Assembly (NCBI GenBank): GCA_004297165.1
Contig: SCUJ01000001.1
Span: 124,001 to 188,000 of the forward strand
DNA length: 64,000 bases
From: Gammaproteobacteria bacterium
GTDB lineage: Bacteria > Pseudomonadota > Gammaproteobacteria > Eutrophobiales > Eutrophobiaceae
Direction: 5' to 3'
Shown: positions 32,873 through 45,592 of the stretch, one piece after another
How the letters are laid out: each line of letters opens with the position of its first letter
Numbering within the stretch: the first letter of the stretch is position 1
Made by a program: the position numbers and the translations under genes
The notes under the pieces: generated by a model
What the model was told of the DNA's origin: nothing
What the model saw: only the letters and a program-made list of their open reading frames with translations
Database searches by the model: none

Positions 32873-34069
32873 ATGTCGGGTTTCGATCCAAGCCAGTACG
32901 GCCCGAACACGCGGGCGGTGCGCGCGGGCAAGGTGCAGAGTCAGGAAGGCGAAAACAGCGAACTCTTGTACCTGACCTCGAGTTTCGTCTTTGAGAGCGC
33001 GGCCGAGGCCGCCGCGCGGTTTTCCGGCGAGCGTCCGGGCAACATCTATTCGCGCTTCACCAATCCCACCGTGCGCATGTTCGAGGAACGTCTCGCGGCG
33101 CTGGAGGGCGGCGAACGCTGCGTCGCAACCTCCTCGGGGATGAGCGCCATCCTCTCCACCTGCATGGCGCTGTTGCAAGGCGGGGACCATATCGTCTGCT
33201 CGCTCAGCGTCTTCGGGACCACCGTGAATCTGCTCGGCAAGGTCCTGCCGAAGTTCGGGGTGCAGACCACCTTCGTCCCGCTCACGGATCATGCCGCCTG
33301 GGAGAAGGCCATCACCCCGCGAACGCGCATGCTGTTTCTGGAAACGCCCTCGAATCCGCTCGGCGAGGTGGCCGACATCCGGAAACTCGCGGATCTCGCC
33401 CACGCCCACAACGCCCTCCTGGTGGTGGACAATTGCCTCTGCACGCCGGCGTTGCAATTGCCGTTCAAGTACGGCGCCGATCTCATCATCCATTCCGCCA
33501 CGAAATATCTGGACGGCCAGGGCCGCTGCGTCGGTGGGGCGGTGGTCGGCGCCAAGGATCTCCTGGATGAGCCGGTGCACGGTTTTCTGCGCACCGCCGG
33601 AACCAGCATGAGTCCCTTCAACGCCTGGATCTTCCTCAAGGGGCTGGAGACCCTGAGATTGCGCATGGAGGCGCATTGCCGCAACGCCCAGGCGATCGCC
33701 GAGTGGCTGGAGGGCCAGCCGCAGGTGGAGCAGGTGTATTACCCCGGTCTGAAATCGCATCCACAGCACGACCTCGCCGCCCGCCAGCAGAGCGGTTTCG
33801 GCGGGATTGTGAGTTTCCGGATGCGCGGCGGAAGGGAGGCGGCCTGGCGGCTCATCGATGCGACCCGCCTGTTTTCAATCACCGCGAACCTCGGCGACAC
33901 CAAGAGCACCATTACGCATCCGGCAACGACCACGCATAACAAACTGAGCGACGCACAACGCGAGGCCTCGGGGATCGCAGAGGGGCTGGTGCGGTTGTGC
34001 GTGGGCCACGAGGATGTGGCGGACTTGATGGGCGATCTGGAGCGGGGGATAAAAAGAACCACAGGGTAA
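32873..34069 (+). CDS. metZ: O-succinylhomoserine sulfhydrylase (PLP enzyme)
   Basis: Makes homocysteine from O-succinylhomoserine and sulfide. The 398-residue length, the N-terminus D-P-S-Q-Y-G-P-N-T-R-A-V-R-A-G and the segment L-T-S-S-F-V-F-E-S-A-A-E-A-A-A-R-F are characteristic of MetZ. The PLP lysine is Lys211 in H-S-A-T-K-Y-L-D-G-Q-G-R, and H-P-A-T-T-T-H-N-K-L is the C-terminal family signature. GGGAGG lies six bases before the ATG. Expression is probably SAM-responsive through the upstream SAM-II element. A second, related sulfhydrylase (metY, 9741-11012) lies 22 kb away without such an element, so the two enzymes are likely used under different conditions or on differently acylated homoserine. 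Confidence 0.93.
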   Translation: MSGFDPSQYGPNTRAVRAGKVQSQEGENSELLYLTSSFVFESAAEAAARFSGERPGNIYSRFTNPTVRMFEERLAALEGGERCVATSSGMSAILSTCMALLQGGDHIVCSLSVFGTTVNLLGKVLPKFGVQTTFVPLTDHAAWEKAITPRTRMLFLETPSNPLGEVADIRKLADLAHAHNALLVVDNCLCTPALQLPFKYGADLIIHSATKYLDGQGRCVGGAVVGAKDLLDEPVHGFLRTAGTSMSPFNAWIFLKGLETLRLRMEAHCRNAQAIAEWLEGQPQVEQVYYPGLKSHPQHDLAARQQSGFGGIVSFRMRGGREAAWRLIDATRLFSITANLGDTKSTITHPATTTHNKLSDAQREASGIAEGLVRLCVGHEDVADLMGDLERGIKRTTG

Positions 34070-34134
34070 GGCGGGTGTCCTTGGGGGAGGTGGGGGGATA
34101 ACACCTCGCCGACCCTGTGGCGGTTAAACAGACA

Positions 34135-34395
34135 TCAGGAGTAGAGGTCGAGTTCGTCGCTCACCTTTTTCTCGACCTGTTCCAGCAATTGCTCGCGATT
34201 GTCATCGAGCAGCCGTTGCAGGCGCAGGTCCAGGCTGCGAGAGCGCATGTAGTTCGCAATCTGGGTCATCCGCGCCTCCCACTGTTGCTGCCGGGCCTGT
34301 GGCGCTTGTACCGCGACTGCCGCAAGGCTGACGGGACCATCGGCCTGCGCCGCAGCGGCGGCCAGCAGACTCAAAACCAGGACTAATCTCTTCAT
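34135..34395 (-). CDS. Small exported helical protein, unknown
   Basis: An 86-residue product with a signal peptide (M-K-R-L-V-L-V-L-S-L-L-A-A-A-A-A-Q-A-D) and a short mature chain rich in Gln, Arg and Leu, predicted to be mostly helical. Two ATGs compete: the one at 34401 directly abuts AGGAG (no spacer), whereas the one at 34395 has AGGAG six bases upstream and is chosen. No family is recognised. It lies divergently from the baeS-like kinase gene, so regulation by that system, as for small periplasmic stress proteins, is conceivable but not shown. Confidence 0.6.
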   Translation of the reverse strand: MKRLVLVLSLLAAAAAQADGPVSLAAVAVQAPQARQQQWEARMTQIANYMRSRSLDLRLQRLLDDNREQLLEQVEKKVSDELDLYS

Positions 34396-34643
34396 GTTCA
34401 TCTCCTCATCACGGTTGGGATTGCTTGCTTCTTGGGAGAGAAATTTAGTCCCCGACCGTGCAGGAATTGAGCAGCCTTTGTGGAGGATCGGGGGAAAAAA
34501 CATGCAGCAATAGTGCAGGCGGGGATGGCCGCCGGTTATTGTGCAAATACTGGGGAAATATGCATTCCCACACCGCTCCGCTGGTATAAATAACGGCTGA
34601 AATGCTAGATTGAATTCACCTTCATTAATTAAAGACCGCAAAA

Positions 34644-36092
34644 ATGCGTTTCGGCATCACCTATAAATTGCTCCTTAGTTTCTTCATCGCGACCGTGGTC
34701 GCCGTTGGCGCCATGCTGGTGTTGATGAAATGGAGCTTCGAGCGCGGTTTCCTGCAATACATCAACACGGTCGAGCAGGAGGCGCAGGACATCCTCATCG
34801 ACACCCTGGCGGAGGAATATCGGGCGCAGGGGAATTGGGAGTTCCTGCGCGACAATCCGAAACGCTGGTCGGAGATGGTGTTCGCGAGCTTCATGACCAC
34901 GCCGACCGTAAAGGGACGGATGGAGCGGGAGGGCATGGACACCGAGTTGCGGCCCACGCCGGATATGAGTCCGGAGGGCGCGGAAAAGCAGATGCGCCGC
35001 TACCGTTTCCGTTATGAGCCGCGGCAAATCCTCCTGGATGAAGAACACCAACCGGTAGTCGGGTATGCCCGCAACCTGAGCAGCTTCATCCAGATTCCCA
35101 TCAAGGACGACGGGCAAATCCTCGGTTATCTGGGGATCTTCCCCGTGACCGGCCTCTACGACATGCACGATCTCCGTTTCACCCGCGAGCAGGGCCATGC
35201 CTTTTCCATCATCGCCCTGATGGTGATCGTCATCCTGACCCTGGTCAGCCTGCCGCTGGCGCGGAACCTGGTGAAGCCCATCCAGTCCATCACGGGCGCC
35301 ACGCGCGAGTTGGCCTCGGGAAAATACAATGTCCGCATCCCGGAGCAATCCAACGACGAACTGGGTCAGTTGGCCATGGACTTCAACACTTTGGCCAAGA
35401 CCCTCGAGAACAACGAGAGCGCGCGGCGGCAGTGGATAGCGGACATCTCCCATGAACTGCGCACCCCGCTCGCCATCCTGCGCGGGGAGATTGAGGCCAT
35501 CCAGGACGGGATCCGGGAACCCACGCCGGAGCGGATCAACTCGCTGCACAATCAGGTGATGAATCTCGGCCGGCTGGTCAACGATCTCTACGAATTGTCG
35601 CTCTCCGACATCGGCGCCCTGAGTTACCACAAGACGCGCGTCAATCTGGCGGACCTGCTGCACGAGTCGGTCCTGAGCATGCAACAGGAATTCGCCGATG
35701 CCGGCATCCGTCTGGAGACGGACGTCGAACCCGGCGGGCGGATCTGGATGTTCGCGGACGGCGAGCGATTGCGGCAGTTGTTCACCAACCTGCTGACCAA
35801 TTCCCTGCGTTACACCGATCCGGGCGGCGTCCTGAAGGTCAGCATGAAGGGCAAGGCCGGCCGGGCCGCCATCGATTTCATGGATTCCGCGCCCGGCGTC
35901 GCCCCGGCGGATCTGCCGCGGTTGTTCGAGCGGCTGTACCGGATCGACACCTCGCGCAACCGGCAGTTCGGCGGGGCTGGCCTCGGGCTGTCGATCTGCC
36001 GTAATATCGTCGATGCCCACGACGGTAAGATCACGGCCCAGGACTCGCCGCTCGGCGGGCTCTGGATTAACATCGACATGCCTGTGGAGTGA
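34644..36092 (+). CDS. baeS: BaeS-like sensor histidine kinase
   Basis: A 482-residue inner-membrane sensor. TM1 is near 8-28, a periplasmic domain spans ~30-185, TM2 is near 186-205, then HAMP (R-N-L-V-K-P-I-Q-S-I-T), a dimerisation/phosphoacceptor domain with His270 in I-S-H-E-L-R-T-P-L-A-I-L, and an HATPase_c domain (N-L-L-T-N-S-L-R-Y-T, G-G-A-G-L-G-L-S-I-C). The phrase H-E-L-R-T-P-L-A-I-L-R-G-E-I-E-A-I-Q-D-G-I is typical of BaeS, which in E. coli responds to envelope stress and induces exporters. The stimulus here is unknown. It overlaps its response regulator by 4 nt. Confidence 0.88.
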   Translation: MRFGITYKLLLSFFIATVVAVGAMLVLMKWSFERGFLQYINTVEQEAQDILIDTLAEEYRAQGNWEFLRDNPKRWSEMVFASFMTTPTVKGRMEREGMDTELRPTPDMSPEGAEKQMRRYRFRYEPRQILLDEEHQPVVGYARNLSSFIQIPIKDDGQILGYLGIFPVTGLYDMHDLRFTREQGHAFSIIALMVIVILTLVSLPLARNLVKPIQSITGATRELASGKYNVRIPEQSNDELGQLAMDFNTLAKTLENNESARRQWIADISHELRTPLAILRGEIEAIQDGIREPTPERINSLHNQVMNLGRLVNDLYELSLSDIGALSYHKTRVNLADLLHESVLSMQQEFADAGIRLETDVEPGGRIWMFADGERLRQLFTNLLTNSLRYTDPGGVLKVSMKGKAGRAAIDFMDSAPGVAPADLPRLFERLYRIDTSRNRQFGGAGLGLSICRNIVDAHDGKITAQDSPLGGLWINIDMPVE

Positions 36093-36796
36093 CGCCGACC
36101 GTGGACAGCAGCAACCAGACGATCATGATCGTCGAAGACGAACCGCAGCTCGCCAATCTGTTGCGCGACTATCTGGAAAAATCGGAATTCCGCACCCGCA
36201 TCATCCATAACGGCCTGCAGGCGGTAGCCGCCATCCGCGACTTTGCGCCGGATCTCGTAATCCTCGACCTCATGCTGCCCGGCAAGGATGGGATTAGTAT
36301 CTGCAAGGAGGTGCGCGAGTTCTCCAAGGTGCCGATCATCATGGCCACCGCGCGCGTGGAGGAGATAGATCGTCTGCTCGGGCTCGAGATCGGGGCGGAC
36401 GATTACATCTGCAAACCCTACAGTCCGCGTGAGGTGGTGGCGCGGGTCAAGGCAGTGCTGCGCCGCAGCGCCAACGATTATGTGGACACGCCCGCCGGTC
36501 TGGTGCTGGACGAGTCGCGTTTCCTCGCCGAATGGAAGGGCAGGAACCTGGATCTCACCGCCGTCGAATTCAAGCTCCTCAAGATCCTCGCGCACGATCC
36601 GGGGCGCATCTATTCGCGCAGCCAGCTTATGGATCGCATCTATGACGATCACCGCATCGTCAGCGACCGCACCATCGACAGCCATATCAAGAAACTGCGC
36701 AAGAAGATCACCGCCGTGGTGGAGGACGAGGAACTGATCCACTCGGTCTACGGCGTCGGCTACAAGTTCGAACTGAAGTCCGCTGACAGTAATTGA
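36089..36796 (+). CDS. baeR: BaeR-like response regulator (OmpR family)
   Basis: A 235-residue transcription factor: REC domain with acidic pocket E-D-E, phosphoacceptor Asp60 in V-I-L-D-L-M-L-P-G-K-D-G and Lys in C-K-P-Y, then an OmpR-type winged helix (L-T-A-V-E-F-K-L-L-K-I-L, S-D-R-T-I-D-S-H-I-K-K-L-R-K-K-I, Y-G-V-G-Y-K-F). Its GTG start at 36089 overlaps the kinase stop (GTGA), indicating translational coupling. Together they form a two-component system. Target operons are not identifiable here, although the divergent small exported gene and the RND pump fragment elsewhere are candidates by analogy only. Confidence 0.9.
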   Translation: MTPTVDSSNQTIMIVEDEPQLANLLRDYLEKSEFRTRIIHNGLQAVAAIRDFAPDLVILDLMLPGKDGISICKEVREFSKVPIIMATARVEEIDRLLGLEIGADDYICKPYSPREVVARVKAVLRRSANDYVDTPAGLVLDESRFLAEWKGRNLDLTAVEFKLLKILAHDPGRIYSRSQLMDRIYDDHRIVSDRTIDSHIKKLRKKITAVVEDEELIHSVYGVGYKFELKSADSN

Positions 36797-36805
36797 TGCG
36801 GCAAG

Positions 36806-37144
36806 TCAGTCCTCGTCCGGCAGGGCAGGGAGGGCGTAGCGCGAGGCGAGCGCAAGGGCGCTCATGTAGATGAACCCGCCGTGCGGACGGTCGATGTCCG
36901 CGGCGTAAAAGAGATACTCGAAGATCTCCTCCGCCCGATCAATCCCTACCACAACGCAGAGGATATCCTTCTCCATCTGTTCGCCGGTGTCGCGACGGGC
37001 GCCTGGCATGAGCTTGCCCAGGCCGCGGGCGGAATTGATACAGACGGTGATGATCCGCTTCTCTGACTTCAACCGCTCGACCACATGGCTGGCGATCCCC
37101 TTCGGCAGGATGCAGGTGATCAGTTTATGATCGTGCTCCGTCAT
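36806..37144 (-). CDS. P-II-like regulatory protein (second copy)
   Basis: A 112-residue member of the GlnB/PII superfamily: L-I-T-C-I-L-P-K-G-I-A-S-H-V-V-E-R-L opening, a short irregular loop region around R-G-L-G-K-L-M-P-G-A-R-R-D-T-G-E-Q, and the C-terminal I-F-E-Y-L-F-Y-A-A-D-I-D-R-P-H-G-G-F-I-Y-M. The canonical T-loop with the uridylylated tyrosine is absent, so it is not GlnB/GlnK but a PII-like sensor. It lies 8 nt downstream of another PII-like gene, which is itself coupled to a DUF1538 membrane protein. By analogy with PII-like partners of transporters it probably binds a small ligand and controls that membrane protein. Confidence 0.78.
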   Translation of the reverse strand: MTEHDHKLITCILPKGIASHVVERLKSEKRIITVCINSARGLGKLMPGARRDTGEQMEKDILCVVVGIDRAEEIFEYLFYAADIDRPHGGFIYMSALALASRYALPALPDED

Positions 37145-37152
37145 GACCGCAT

Positions 37153-37536
37153 TCAGGGTTTTTTTGGACGCATCGCATGCCTGCCGAGGCGTTCGGCGAT
37201 CTCCCGTGGGATGTGCGTCGCGGCCTTTTCCAGCGGCGTGACATAAATAAGTCCCATCCCGGGCGTATCCAGATCCCCGGCGAGATAGATGCGTTCGAAG
37301 ATCCGATCGACCTGGTCGGTTGCGACCAGGATGTTGATGACCTCCTTCTCCACCTCCGCCGCGAGCCCGAGGATGCCGAGGCGTTCGCGCGTCCCCTCGC
37401 CGCGGGCGTGAAAGATGGTGGCGCCATGGGCGCCGGCCTCCTGGGCCGCAGCCACGATCGCATCCGCCTTGCCTCTGGGCACGATGCAAGTGATCAGGGC
37501 GACATCGGTTAGGACGATGATTTCATTTTTGTTCAT
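37153..37536 (-). CDS. P-II-like regulatory protein (first copy)
   Basis: A 127-residue PII-superfamily protein: A-L-I-T-C-I-V-P-R-G-K-A-D-A-I-V-A-A-A, the glycine-rich H-A-R-G-E-G-T-R-E-R-L in the T-loop position without tyrosine, and I-F-E-R-I-Y-L-A-G-D-L-D-T-P-G-M-G-L-I-Y-V-T. The two PII-like genes here are diverged from each other, so they may form distinct trimers or respond to different ligands. The ATG at 37536 overlaps the DUF1538 gene stop by 4 nt, showing tight coupling of regulator and membrane protein. Confidence 0.8.
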   Translation of the reverse strand: MNKNEIIVLTDVALITCIVPRGKADAIVAAAQEAGAHGATIFHARGEGTRERLGILGLAAEVEKEVINILVATDQVDRIFERIYLAGDLDTPGMGLIYVTPLEKAATHIPREIAERLGRHAMRPKKP

Positions 37537-39284
37537 GCGAGATCCAGGGTGGTTTGTTCGCCTTCAAGGAATTCCGCGTCGGCCGCGTGGCGTTTGCGGA
37601 TCTTCCACCGGGTCCGGAGTCCGGCGCCAAGCACGGCGAGGATCGGACAGAGGGAGGCCAGGGCCAGGATGCCGAAACCTTCCAGCGCACCGACCCCATC
37701 GCCGAGACCGAGACCCATGGTCAGCGCCAGCGGCATGGTGACCGGGCCGGTCGTGACCCCGGCGCTATCCCAGGCGACAGCGACGTATTCCTCGCTGGAG
37801 ACGATGGTCAACAACAGGGCCAGGAGATAGCCGGGCAGGAGCAGCCAGCCGAGCGGTATCGCGAAGATGATCTTGATGACGCCGATGGCAATCCCGGCAG
37901 CCACGCCGAAGGCGATGGTTTTCATGAGCGTGGTTTTGCGAAGGGCGCCGTTGGTGAGATTTTCCACGGTTTGGCCCAGCGCGTTCAACGCGGGTTCCGC
38001 CATGGTGGCGCCGAAACCGAGGAACCATGCGAAGAGCGCGGCGATGCCGATGCCGATGGTAAAGGTATAGAGCGGGGAAGCGGGGATCTCCGCCATATGG
38101 GTAAAGGTGGCAGGGGCCAGCCCGGCAGACTGACCGCCCAGCCGGTTGAGACCGTAGCTCAGACCGACATTGAAGACGATCAACCCCAGGACGGCGAGGC
38201 CGATGCCGAAACCCGTGGTCCGGCGGTGTGGGATCTTTTCGCGCAGCAAATAACGCTGGATGCAATACAGAAACAGCACCAGGGGCAGGATGGCCCGGAT
38301 TCCCAGCAGGATCCCGTGGCTTGGAACGGTCGCGTACCAGGCGTCGCTGCCGTCCTGTGTCCGGGCCGCTGCGGCAGCGATTATTTCTTCCGGGCTTGCC
38401 GTTTCCGCCAATATCATCGCGAGGACCAGCACGCCAAGTACCGGAAGGATGGAGGCCAGGGAAATGATGCCGAATCCGGAGAGCGAGGATCGCCCCTTGC
38501 CGGCAGCGCCCGCCATGCCGATCCCGAGCGCAAGCGCCAAAGGCGCGGCAACCGGCCCGATGGCGGTCGCGCCACAGTCCCAGGCGAGGCCGACGATCGG
38601 TCGCAAGGCCGGATCGCGCATGCAGTAAACAGTGATCGCCAGCGTCGGGATAACCGTGAGGTAGATCAGCGGGCGCAGACTCCAACCCTGAAGGATCCGC
38701 AGGGCGCCAAGCACTGCCGCAAGTCCCACGCCGAGACCAATCACGAGGACCAGGGCCAGGGCCCAGTCATTCAACAGGGCATGGTGGTAGGGCGCCTTGC
38801 GGACATCGACGCTGGCCCCCGCCGCCTGCAAGGCGCCAATAGCCGGTTCGGCAAAGGCAGCGCCGACGCCGAGCAGGAAGATGACATACAACACGGTCGA
38901 AAGGCGCCCCCTGGACGACAGGGTATTGCCGATGGTTTCGCTGAAGGGCATGAGACCCACCTTGAGTCCTTCCATGAACAGCATGAGGCCGACGATGACG
39001 GACAGGAGGCCGCCGCCGATGACCCACGCATCCGCGACATTCTGTTTCAGGATCAATAATTGAAACAGGACCAGGTAACCGGCGAGCGGCACGACCGCCT
39101 TGAGCTGGTCCCGCAGGCGGATGCCGAGACAGGACCTCAGCAGTCTGTAGGTATCGATGCCGCGCAACTGCATATTGAACGAACCATCCGGGGCGATCCG
39201 CTGACTCAGCAGGGCATAGCTGATCGGCCGCTGCTTGATGTCGACCTCACGCAGATAGGCGCCGAAACGAATCGTCTTGTTCAT
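37533..39284 (-). CDS. DUF1538 membrane protein with internal duplication
   Basis: A 583-residue polytopic inner-membrane protein built from two homologous halves. Each half has an A-E-P-A-x-x-A-L motif (145-152 and 429-436) and a W-D-x-x-x-x-x-x-G-P-V signature (235-245 and 505-515) followed by P-L-A-L-x-x-G-x-G and G-F-G-I-x-x-L-A-S-x-x-P-I/V-L. Inverted or tandem duplicated halves with conserved polar residues inside helices are typical of transporters, so a transport role is inferred; the substrate is unknown. Its ATG at 39284 lacks any Shine-Dalgarno. A perfect ribosome site 36-47 bases upstream serves a six-codon reading frame instead. Confidence 0.75.
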   Translation of the reverse strand: MNKTIRFGAYLREVDIKQRPISYALLSQRIAPDGSFNMQLRGIDTYRLLRSCLGIRLRDQLKAVVPLAGYLVLFQLLILKQNVADAWVIGGGLLSVIVGLMLFMEGLKVGLMPFSETIGNTLSSRGRLSTVLYVIFLLGVGAAFAEPAIGALQAAGASVDVRKAPYHHALLNDWALALVLVIGLGVGLAAVLGALRILQGWSLRPLIYLTVIPTLAITVYCMRDPALRPIVGLAWDCGATAIGPVAAPLALALGIGMAGAAGKGRSSLSGFGIISLASILPVLGVLVLAMILAETASPEEIIAAAAARTQDGSDAWYATVPSHGILLGIRAILPLVLFLYCIQRYLLREKIPHRRTTGFGIGLAVLGLIVFNVGLSYGLNRLGGQSAGLAPATFTHMAEIPASPLYTFTIGIGIAALFAWFLGFGATMAEPALNALGQTVENLTNGALRKTTLMKTIAFGVAAGIAIGVIKIIFAIPLGWLLLPGYLLALLLTIVSSEEYVAVAWDSAGVTTGPVTMPLALTMGLGLGDGVGALEGFGILALASLCPILAVLGAGLRTRWKIRKRHAADAEFLEGEQTTLDLA

Positions 39285-39298
39285 GTGTGCGAACCGAA

Positions 39299-39319
39299 TC
39301 AGGCCGCTTGCCGTTGCAT
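39299..39319 (-). CDS. Six-residue leader peptide with perfect ribosome site (candidate)
   Basis: On the minus strand GGAGGTGATACC (39331-39320) directly precedes ATG (39319), and the frame reads M-Q-R-Q-A-A then TGA at 39301-39299. GGAGGTGAT is fully complementary to the 16S anti-Shine-Dalgarno and GGAGG sits seven bases before the ATG. The DUF1538 start follows 14 nt after this stop and has no ribosome site of its own, so ribosomes may reinitiate after the leader. Confidence 0.5.
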   Translation of the reverse strand: MQRQAA

Positions 39320-39411
39320 GGTATCACCTCCAGGCGATTGCCTGGATCTTACCGAAGAGGAGGGCGCGTGGGGTAGGTGTTTCGTCCGCGCTGGCGCGCG
39401 CGGGAAAGGAT

Positions 39412-39438
39412 GCCGGGGCGGCAGGCAGCCACCCCGGC
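39412..39438 (-). terminator. Terminator-like hairpin after fhs
   Basis: GCCGGGGCGGC (39412-39422) and GCCACCCCGGC (39428-39438) form an 11-bp stem with one mismatch and an AGGCA loop, 10 nt after the fhs stop. On the minus strand it is followed by ATCCTTTCC, a weak T-tract. Confidence 0.5.
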
Positions 39439-39447
39439 CTTGGCTGG

Positions 39448-41121
39448 TCAGAACAAACCGGTGATGTTGCCCTTTTCGTCGATGTCGATCTTGACGGCGG
39501 AGGGGACCTTGGGTAGACCCGGCATGGTCATCATGTTGCCGGCGATGGCGACGATGAAGCCCGCCCCGTTGGAGACCCGCACCTCGCTGATCTCCACGGT
39601 GTGATCCGTGGGGGCGCCGCGCACGGCAGGGTCTGTGGTGAAGGACATCTGGGTCTTCGCGATGCATACCGGAAACTCGGGGTATTCCTTGCCCAGGGTG
39701 TCGATCTGCTTGCGCATGGCGCCGCTCGCGGTAATGCCCACCGCCCCGTAGATCTTGGTCGCGATCGCCTCGATCTTCTCCCAGAGCGGGGCCTTGGCGT
39801 CATAGACGTATTTATGCTTGCCCGGCTTCTTGTCCACGACCGCTGCAACCGCGCGGGCGAGTTCCTCCGCGCCGGCGCCGCCGTGCGCCCAGTGCCTGGC
39901 GACCACGGCCTGGCTGCCCATGGCCGTCACGCTGTCCTGCAGCAGCTTGATCTCGGCATCGGTGTCCGCCGTGAAGTGATTGATGGAGACCACGCAGGGC
40001 AGGCCGTAATGGTTCTGGATGTTGCCGAGATGCCGCTTCAGGTTCTCCATCCCTTTCTCAAGCGCCTTGAGGTTTTCCTTGCTCAGGTCTTCCTTCGCGA
40101 CGCCGCCGTGGTATTTCAGGGCCCTGACCGTCGCGACCAGGACGATGGCCGCCGGGTTGAGTCCTGCCTTGCGGCATTTGATGTCGATGAATTTTTCCGC
40201 GCCCAGATCCGCGCCGAATCCGGCCTCGGTGACCACATAATCCGCCAGTTTGAGCGCGGTGCGCGTCGCGGTCACGCTGTTGCAGCCGTGGGCGATGTTG
40301 GCGAAGGGTCCGCCATGGATGATGGCGAGGTTGTTCTCCAGCGTCTGCACCAGGTTGGGTTTGATGGCATCCTTGAGGAGCACGGCCATGGACCCATGGG
40401 CGTTGAGTTCCCGCGCATGCACCGGCCGGCGATCGCCTTTGGTGTAACCGATGACGATGTCGCCCAGACGTTTTTTGAGGTCCATGAGCGAGGTGGCGAG
40501 ACAGAATATGGCCATGACCTCGGAGGCCACGGTGATGTCGTAACCGTCCTCGCGGGGGTAGCCGTTGGCCGTGCCGCCCAGCGAGTTGACGATCTTGCGC
40601 AAGGCCCGGTCGTTCATGTCCACCACGCGCTTCCACGTGATGAGGCGCGGGTCGAGGTTCAACTCGTTGCCGTGATGGATGTGATTGTCGATCATCGCGG
40701 ATAACAGGTTGTGGGCGGTGCTGATGGCGTGGAAGTCGCCCGTGAAATGCAGGTTGATGTCCTCCATCGGCACGACCTGCGCGTAACCGCCGCCGGCCGC
40801 TCCGCCCTTGACGCCGAAACAGGGTCCAAGCGATGGCTCGCGCAGACAGACCAGGGTGTTCTTGCCGATGCGGTTCAGGGCGTCCGCGAGGCCGACCGAG
40901 GTGGTGGTCTTGCCTTCCCCGGCGGGGGTCGGGCTGATGGCCGTGGTCAGGATCAGTTTGCCGTCCTTGCGGTCCTTGAGGGTCTCGATGAAGTCCAGCG
41001 AGATCTTCGCCTTGTAATGGCCATAGGGCTCCAGGTGTTCCGGCGCGATCCCGCACTGCTTCATCGCCAGTTCCATGATGGGTTTCTTGTTCGCCTGCTG
41101 GGCGATTTCAATATCGGACAT
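39448..41121 (-). CDS. fhs: Formate-tetrahydrofolate ligase
   Basis: ATP-dependent synthesis of 10-formyl-tetrahydrofolate from formate, feeding purine synthesis and one-carbon metabolism. The 557 residues match the family. The P-loop is [10 protein letters not shown] at 65-74, and [20 protein letters not shown] is the characteristic folate/ATP site. AGGAG lies nine bases before the ATG. A weak TTAAGC-17-TATATT promoter-like pair lies ~50 bp upstream on the minus strand. It stands alone between the DUF1538 leader and pyrG. Many gammaproteobacteria lack this gene, so formate assimilation may matter to this organism. Confidence 0.95.
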   Translation of the reverse strand: MSDIEIAQQANKKPIMELAMKQCGIAPEHLEPYGHYKAKISLDFIETLKDRKDGKLILTTAISPTPAGEGKTTTSVGLADALNRIGKNTLVCLREPSLGPCFGVKGGAAGGGYAQVVPMEDINLHFTGDFHAISTAHNLLSAMIDNHIHHGNELNLDPRLITWKRVVDMNDRALRKIVNSLGGTANGYPREDGYDITVASEVMAIFCLATSLMDLKKRLGDIVIGYTKGDRRPVHARELNAHGSMAVLLKDAIKPNLVQTLENNLAIIHGGPFANIAHGCNSVTATRTALKLADYVVTEAGFGADLGAEKFIDIKCRKAGLNPAAIVLVATVRALKYHGGVAKEDLSKENLKALEKGMENLKRHLGNIQNHYGLPCVVSINHFTADTDAEIKLLQDSVTAMGSQAVVARHWAHGGAGAEELARAVAAVVDKKPGKHKYVYDAKAPLWEKIEAIATKIYGAVGITASGAMRKQIDTLGKEYPEFPVCIAKTQMSFTTDPAVRGAPTDHTVEISEVRVSNGAGFIVAIAGNMMTMPGLPKVPSAVKIDIDEKGNITGLF

Positions 41122-45241
<4,120 letters not shown>

Positions 45242-45292
45242 CCTGGGGCAGGGCCGATCCAGAATGGGGTTGCCAATAACCGGAGCGTGGGC

Positions 45293-45592
45293 ATGAAGCT
45301 GCTTGCAGCGGCCCTGCTCATTCTCCTCGCGGCCCTGCAATACCGGCTTTGGACCGGAAATGGCGGCATCCCCCATGTCCGCCGGATGGAGCAGGCGAAA
45401 GCGGCACAACTGGAGGAGAACCGGAAACTGGAGGAGCGCAATCGCTCGCTCTCCGCGGAAGTGATCGATCTGAAGCAGGGCCTCGATGCGATTGAGGAGC
45501 GGGCCCGGACCGAAATGGGCATGATCAAACAGGATGAGGTCTTCATCCAGGTGATCGACCGCAAGAGCCTTACCCCCCCGGTTACCCGATGA
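45293..45592 (+). CDS. ftsB: Cell division protein FtsB
   Basis: A 99-residue bitopic membrane protein of the FtsQLB divisome subcomplex. One N-terminal transmembrane helix (L-L-A-A-A-L-L-I-L-L-A-A-L-Q-Y) with the conserved Q-Y-R-L-W-T-G-N-G-G-I after it, then a coiled coil (residues ~30-65, E-E-N-R-K-L-E-E-R-N) and the C-terminal E-E-R-A-R-T-E-M-G-M-I-K-x-D-E that binds FtsL/FtsQ. The ATG at 45293 is preferred to GTG at 45287 because CGGAG lies seven bases from the former and only one from the latter. It overlaps ispD by 4 nt. Confidence 0.93.
   Translation: MKLLAAALLILLAALQYRLWTGNGGIPHVRRMEQAKAAQLEENRKLEERNRSLSAEVIDLKQGLDAIEERARTEMGMIKQDEVFIQVIDRKSLTPPVTR

Noticed and set aside
34059-34120. 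CCACAGGGT / ACCCTGTGG inverted repeat spanning the metZ stop as a terminator
   Set aside because: The arms are only 9 bp with a 44-nt loop and no T-run follows, so support for a terminator is too weak.
36881-37512. Plus-strand frames opposite the two P-II-like genes
   Set aside because: They are antisense to short but clearly recognisable PII-superfamily genes that overlap the DUF1538 gene in operon fashion.
37554-39059. A 501-codon plus-strand frame opposite DUF1538
   Set aside because: The translation is a polar Gly/Glu/Gln/Arg-rich string, the mirror of hydrophobic codons on the other strand, and the opposite frame has clear repeated transmembrane signatures.
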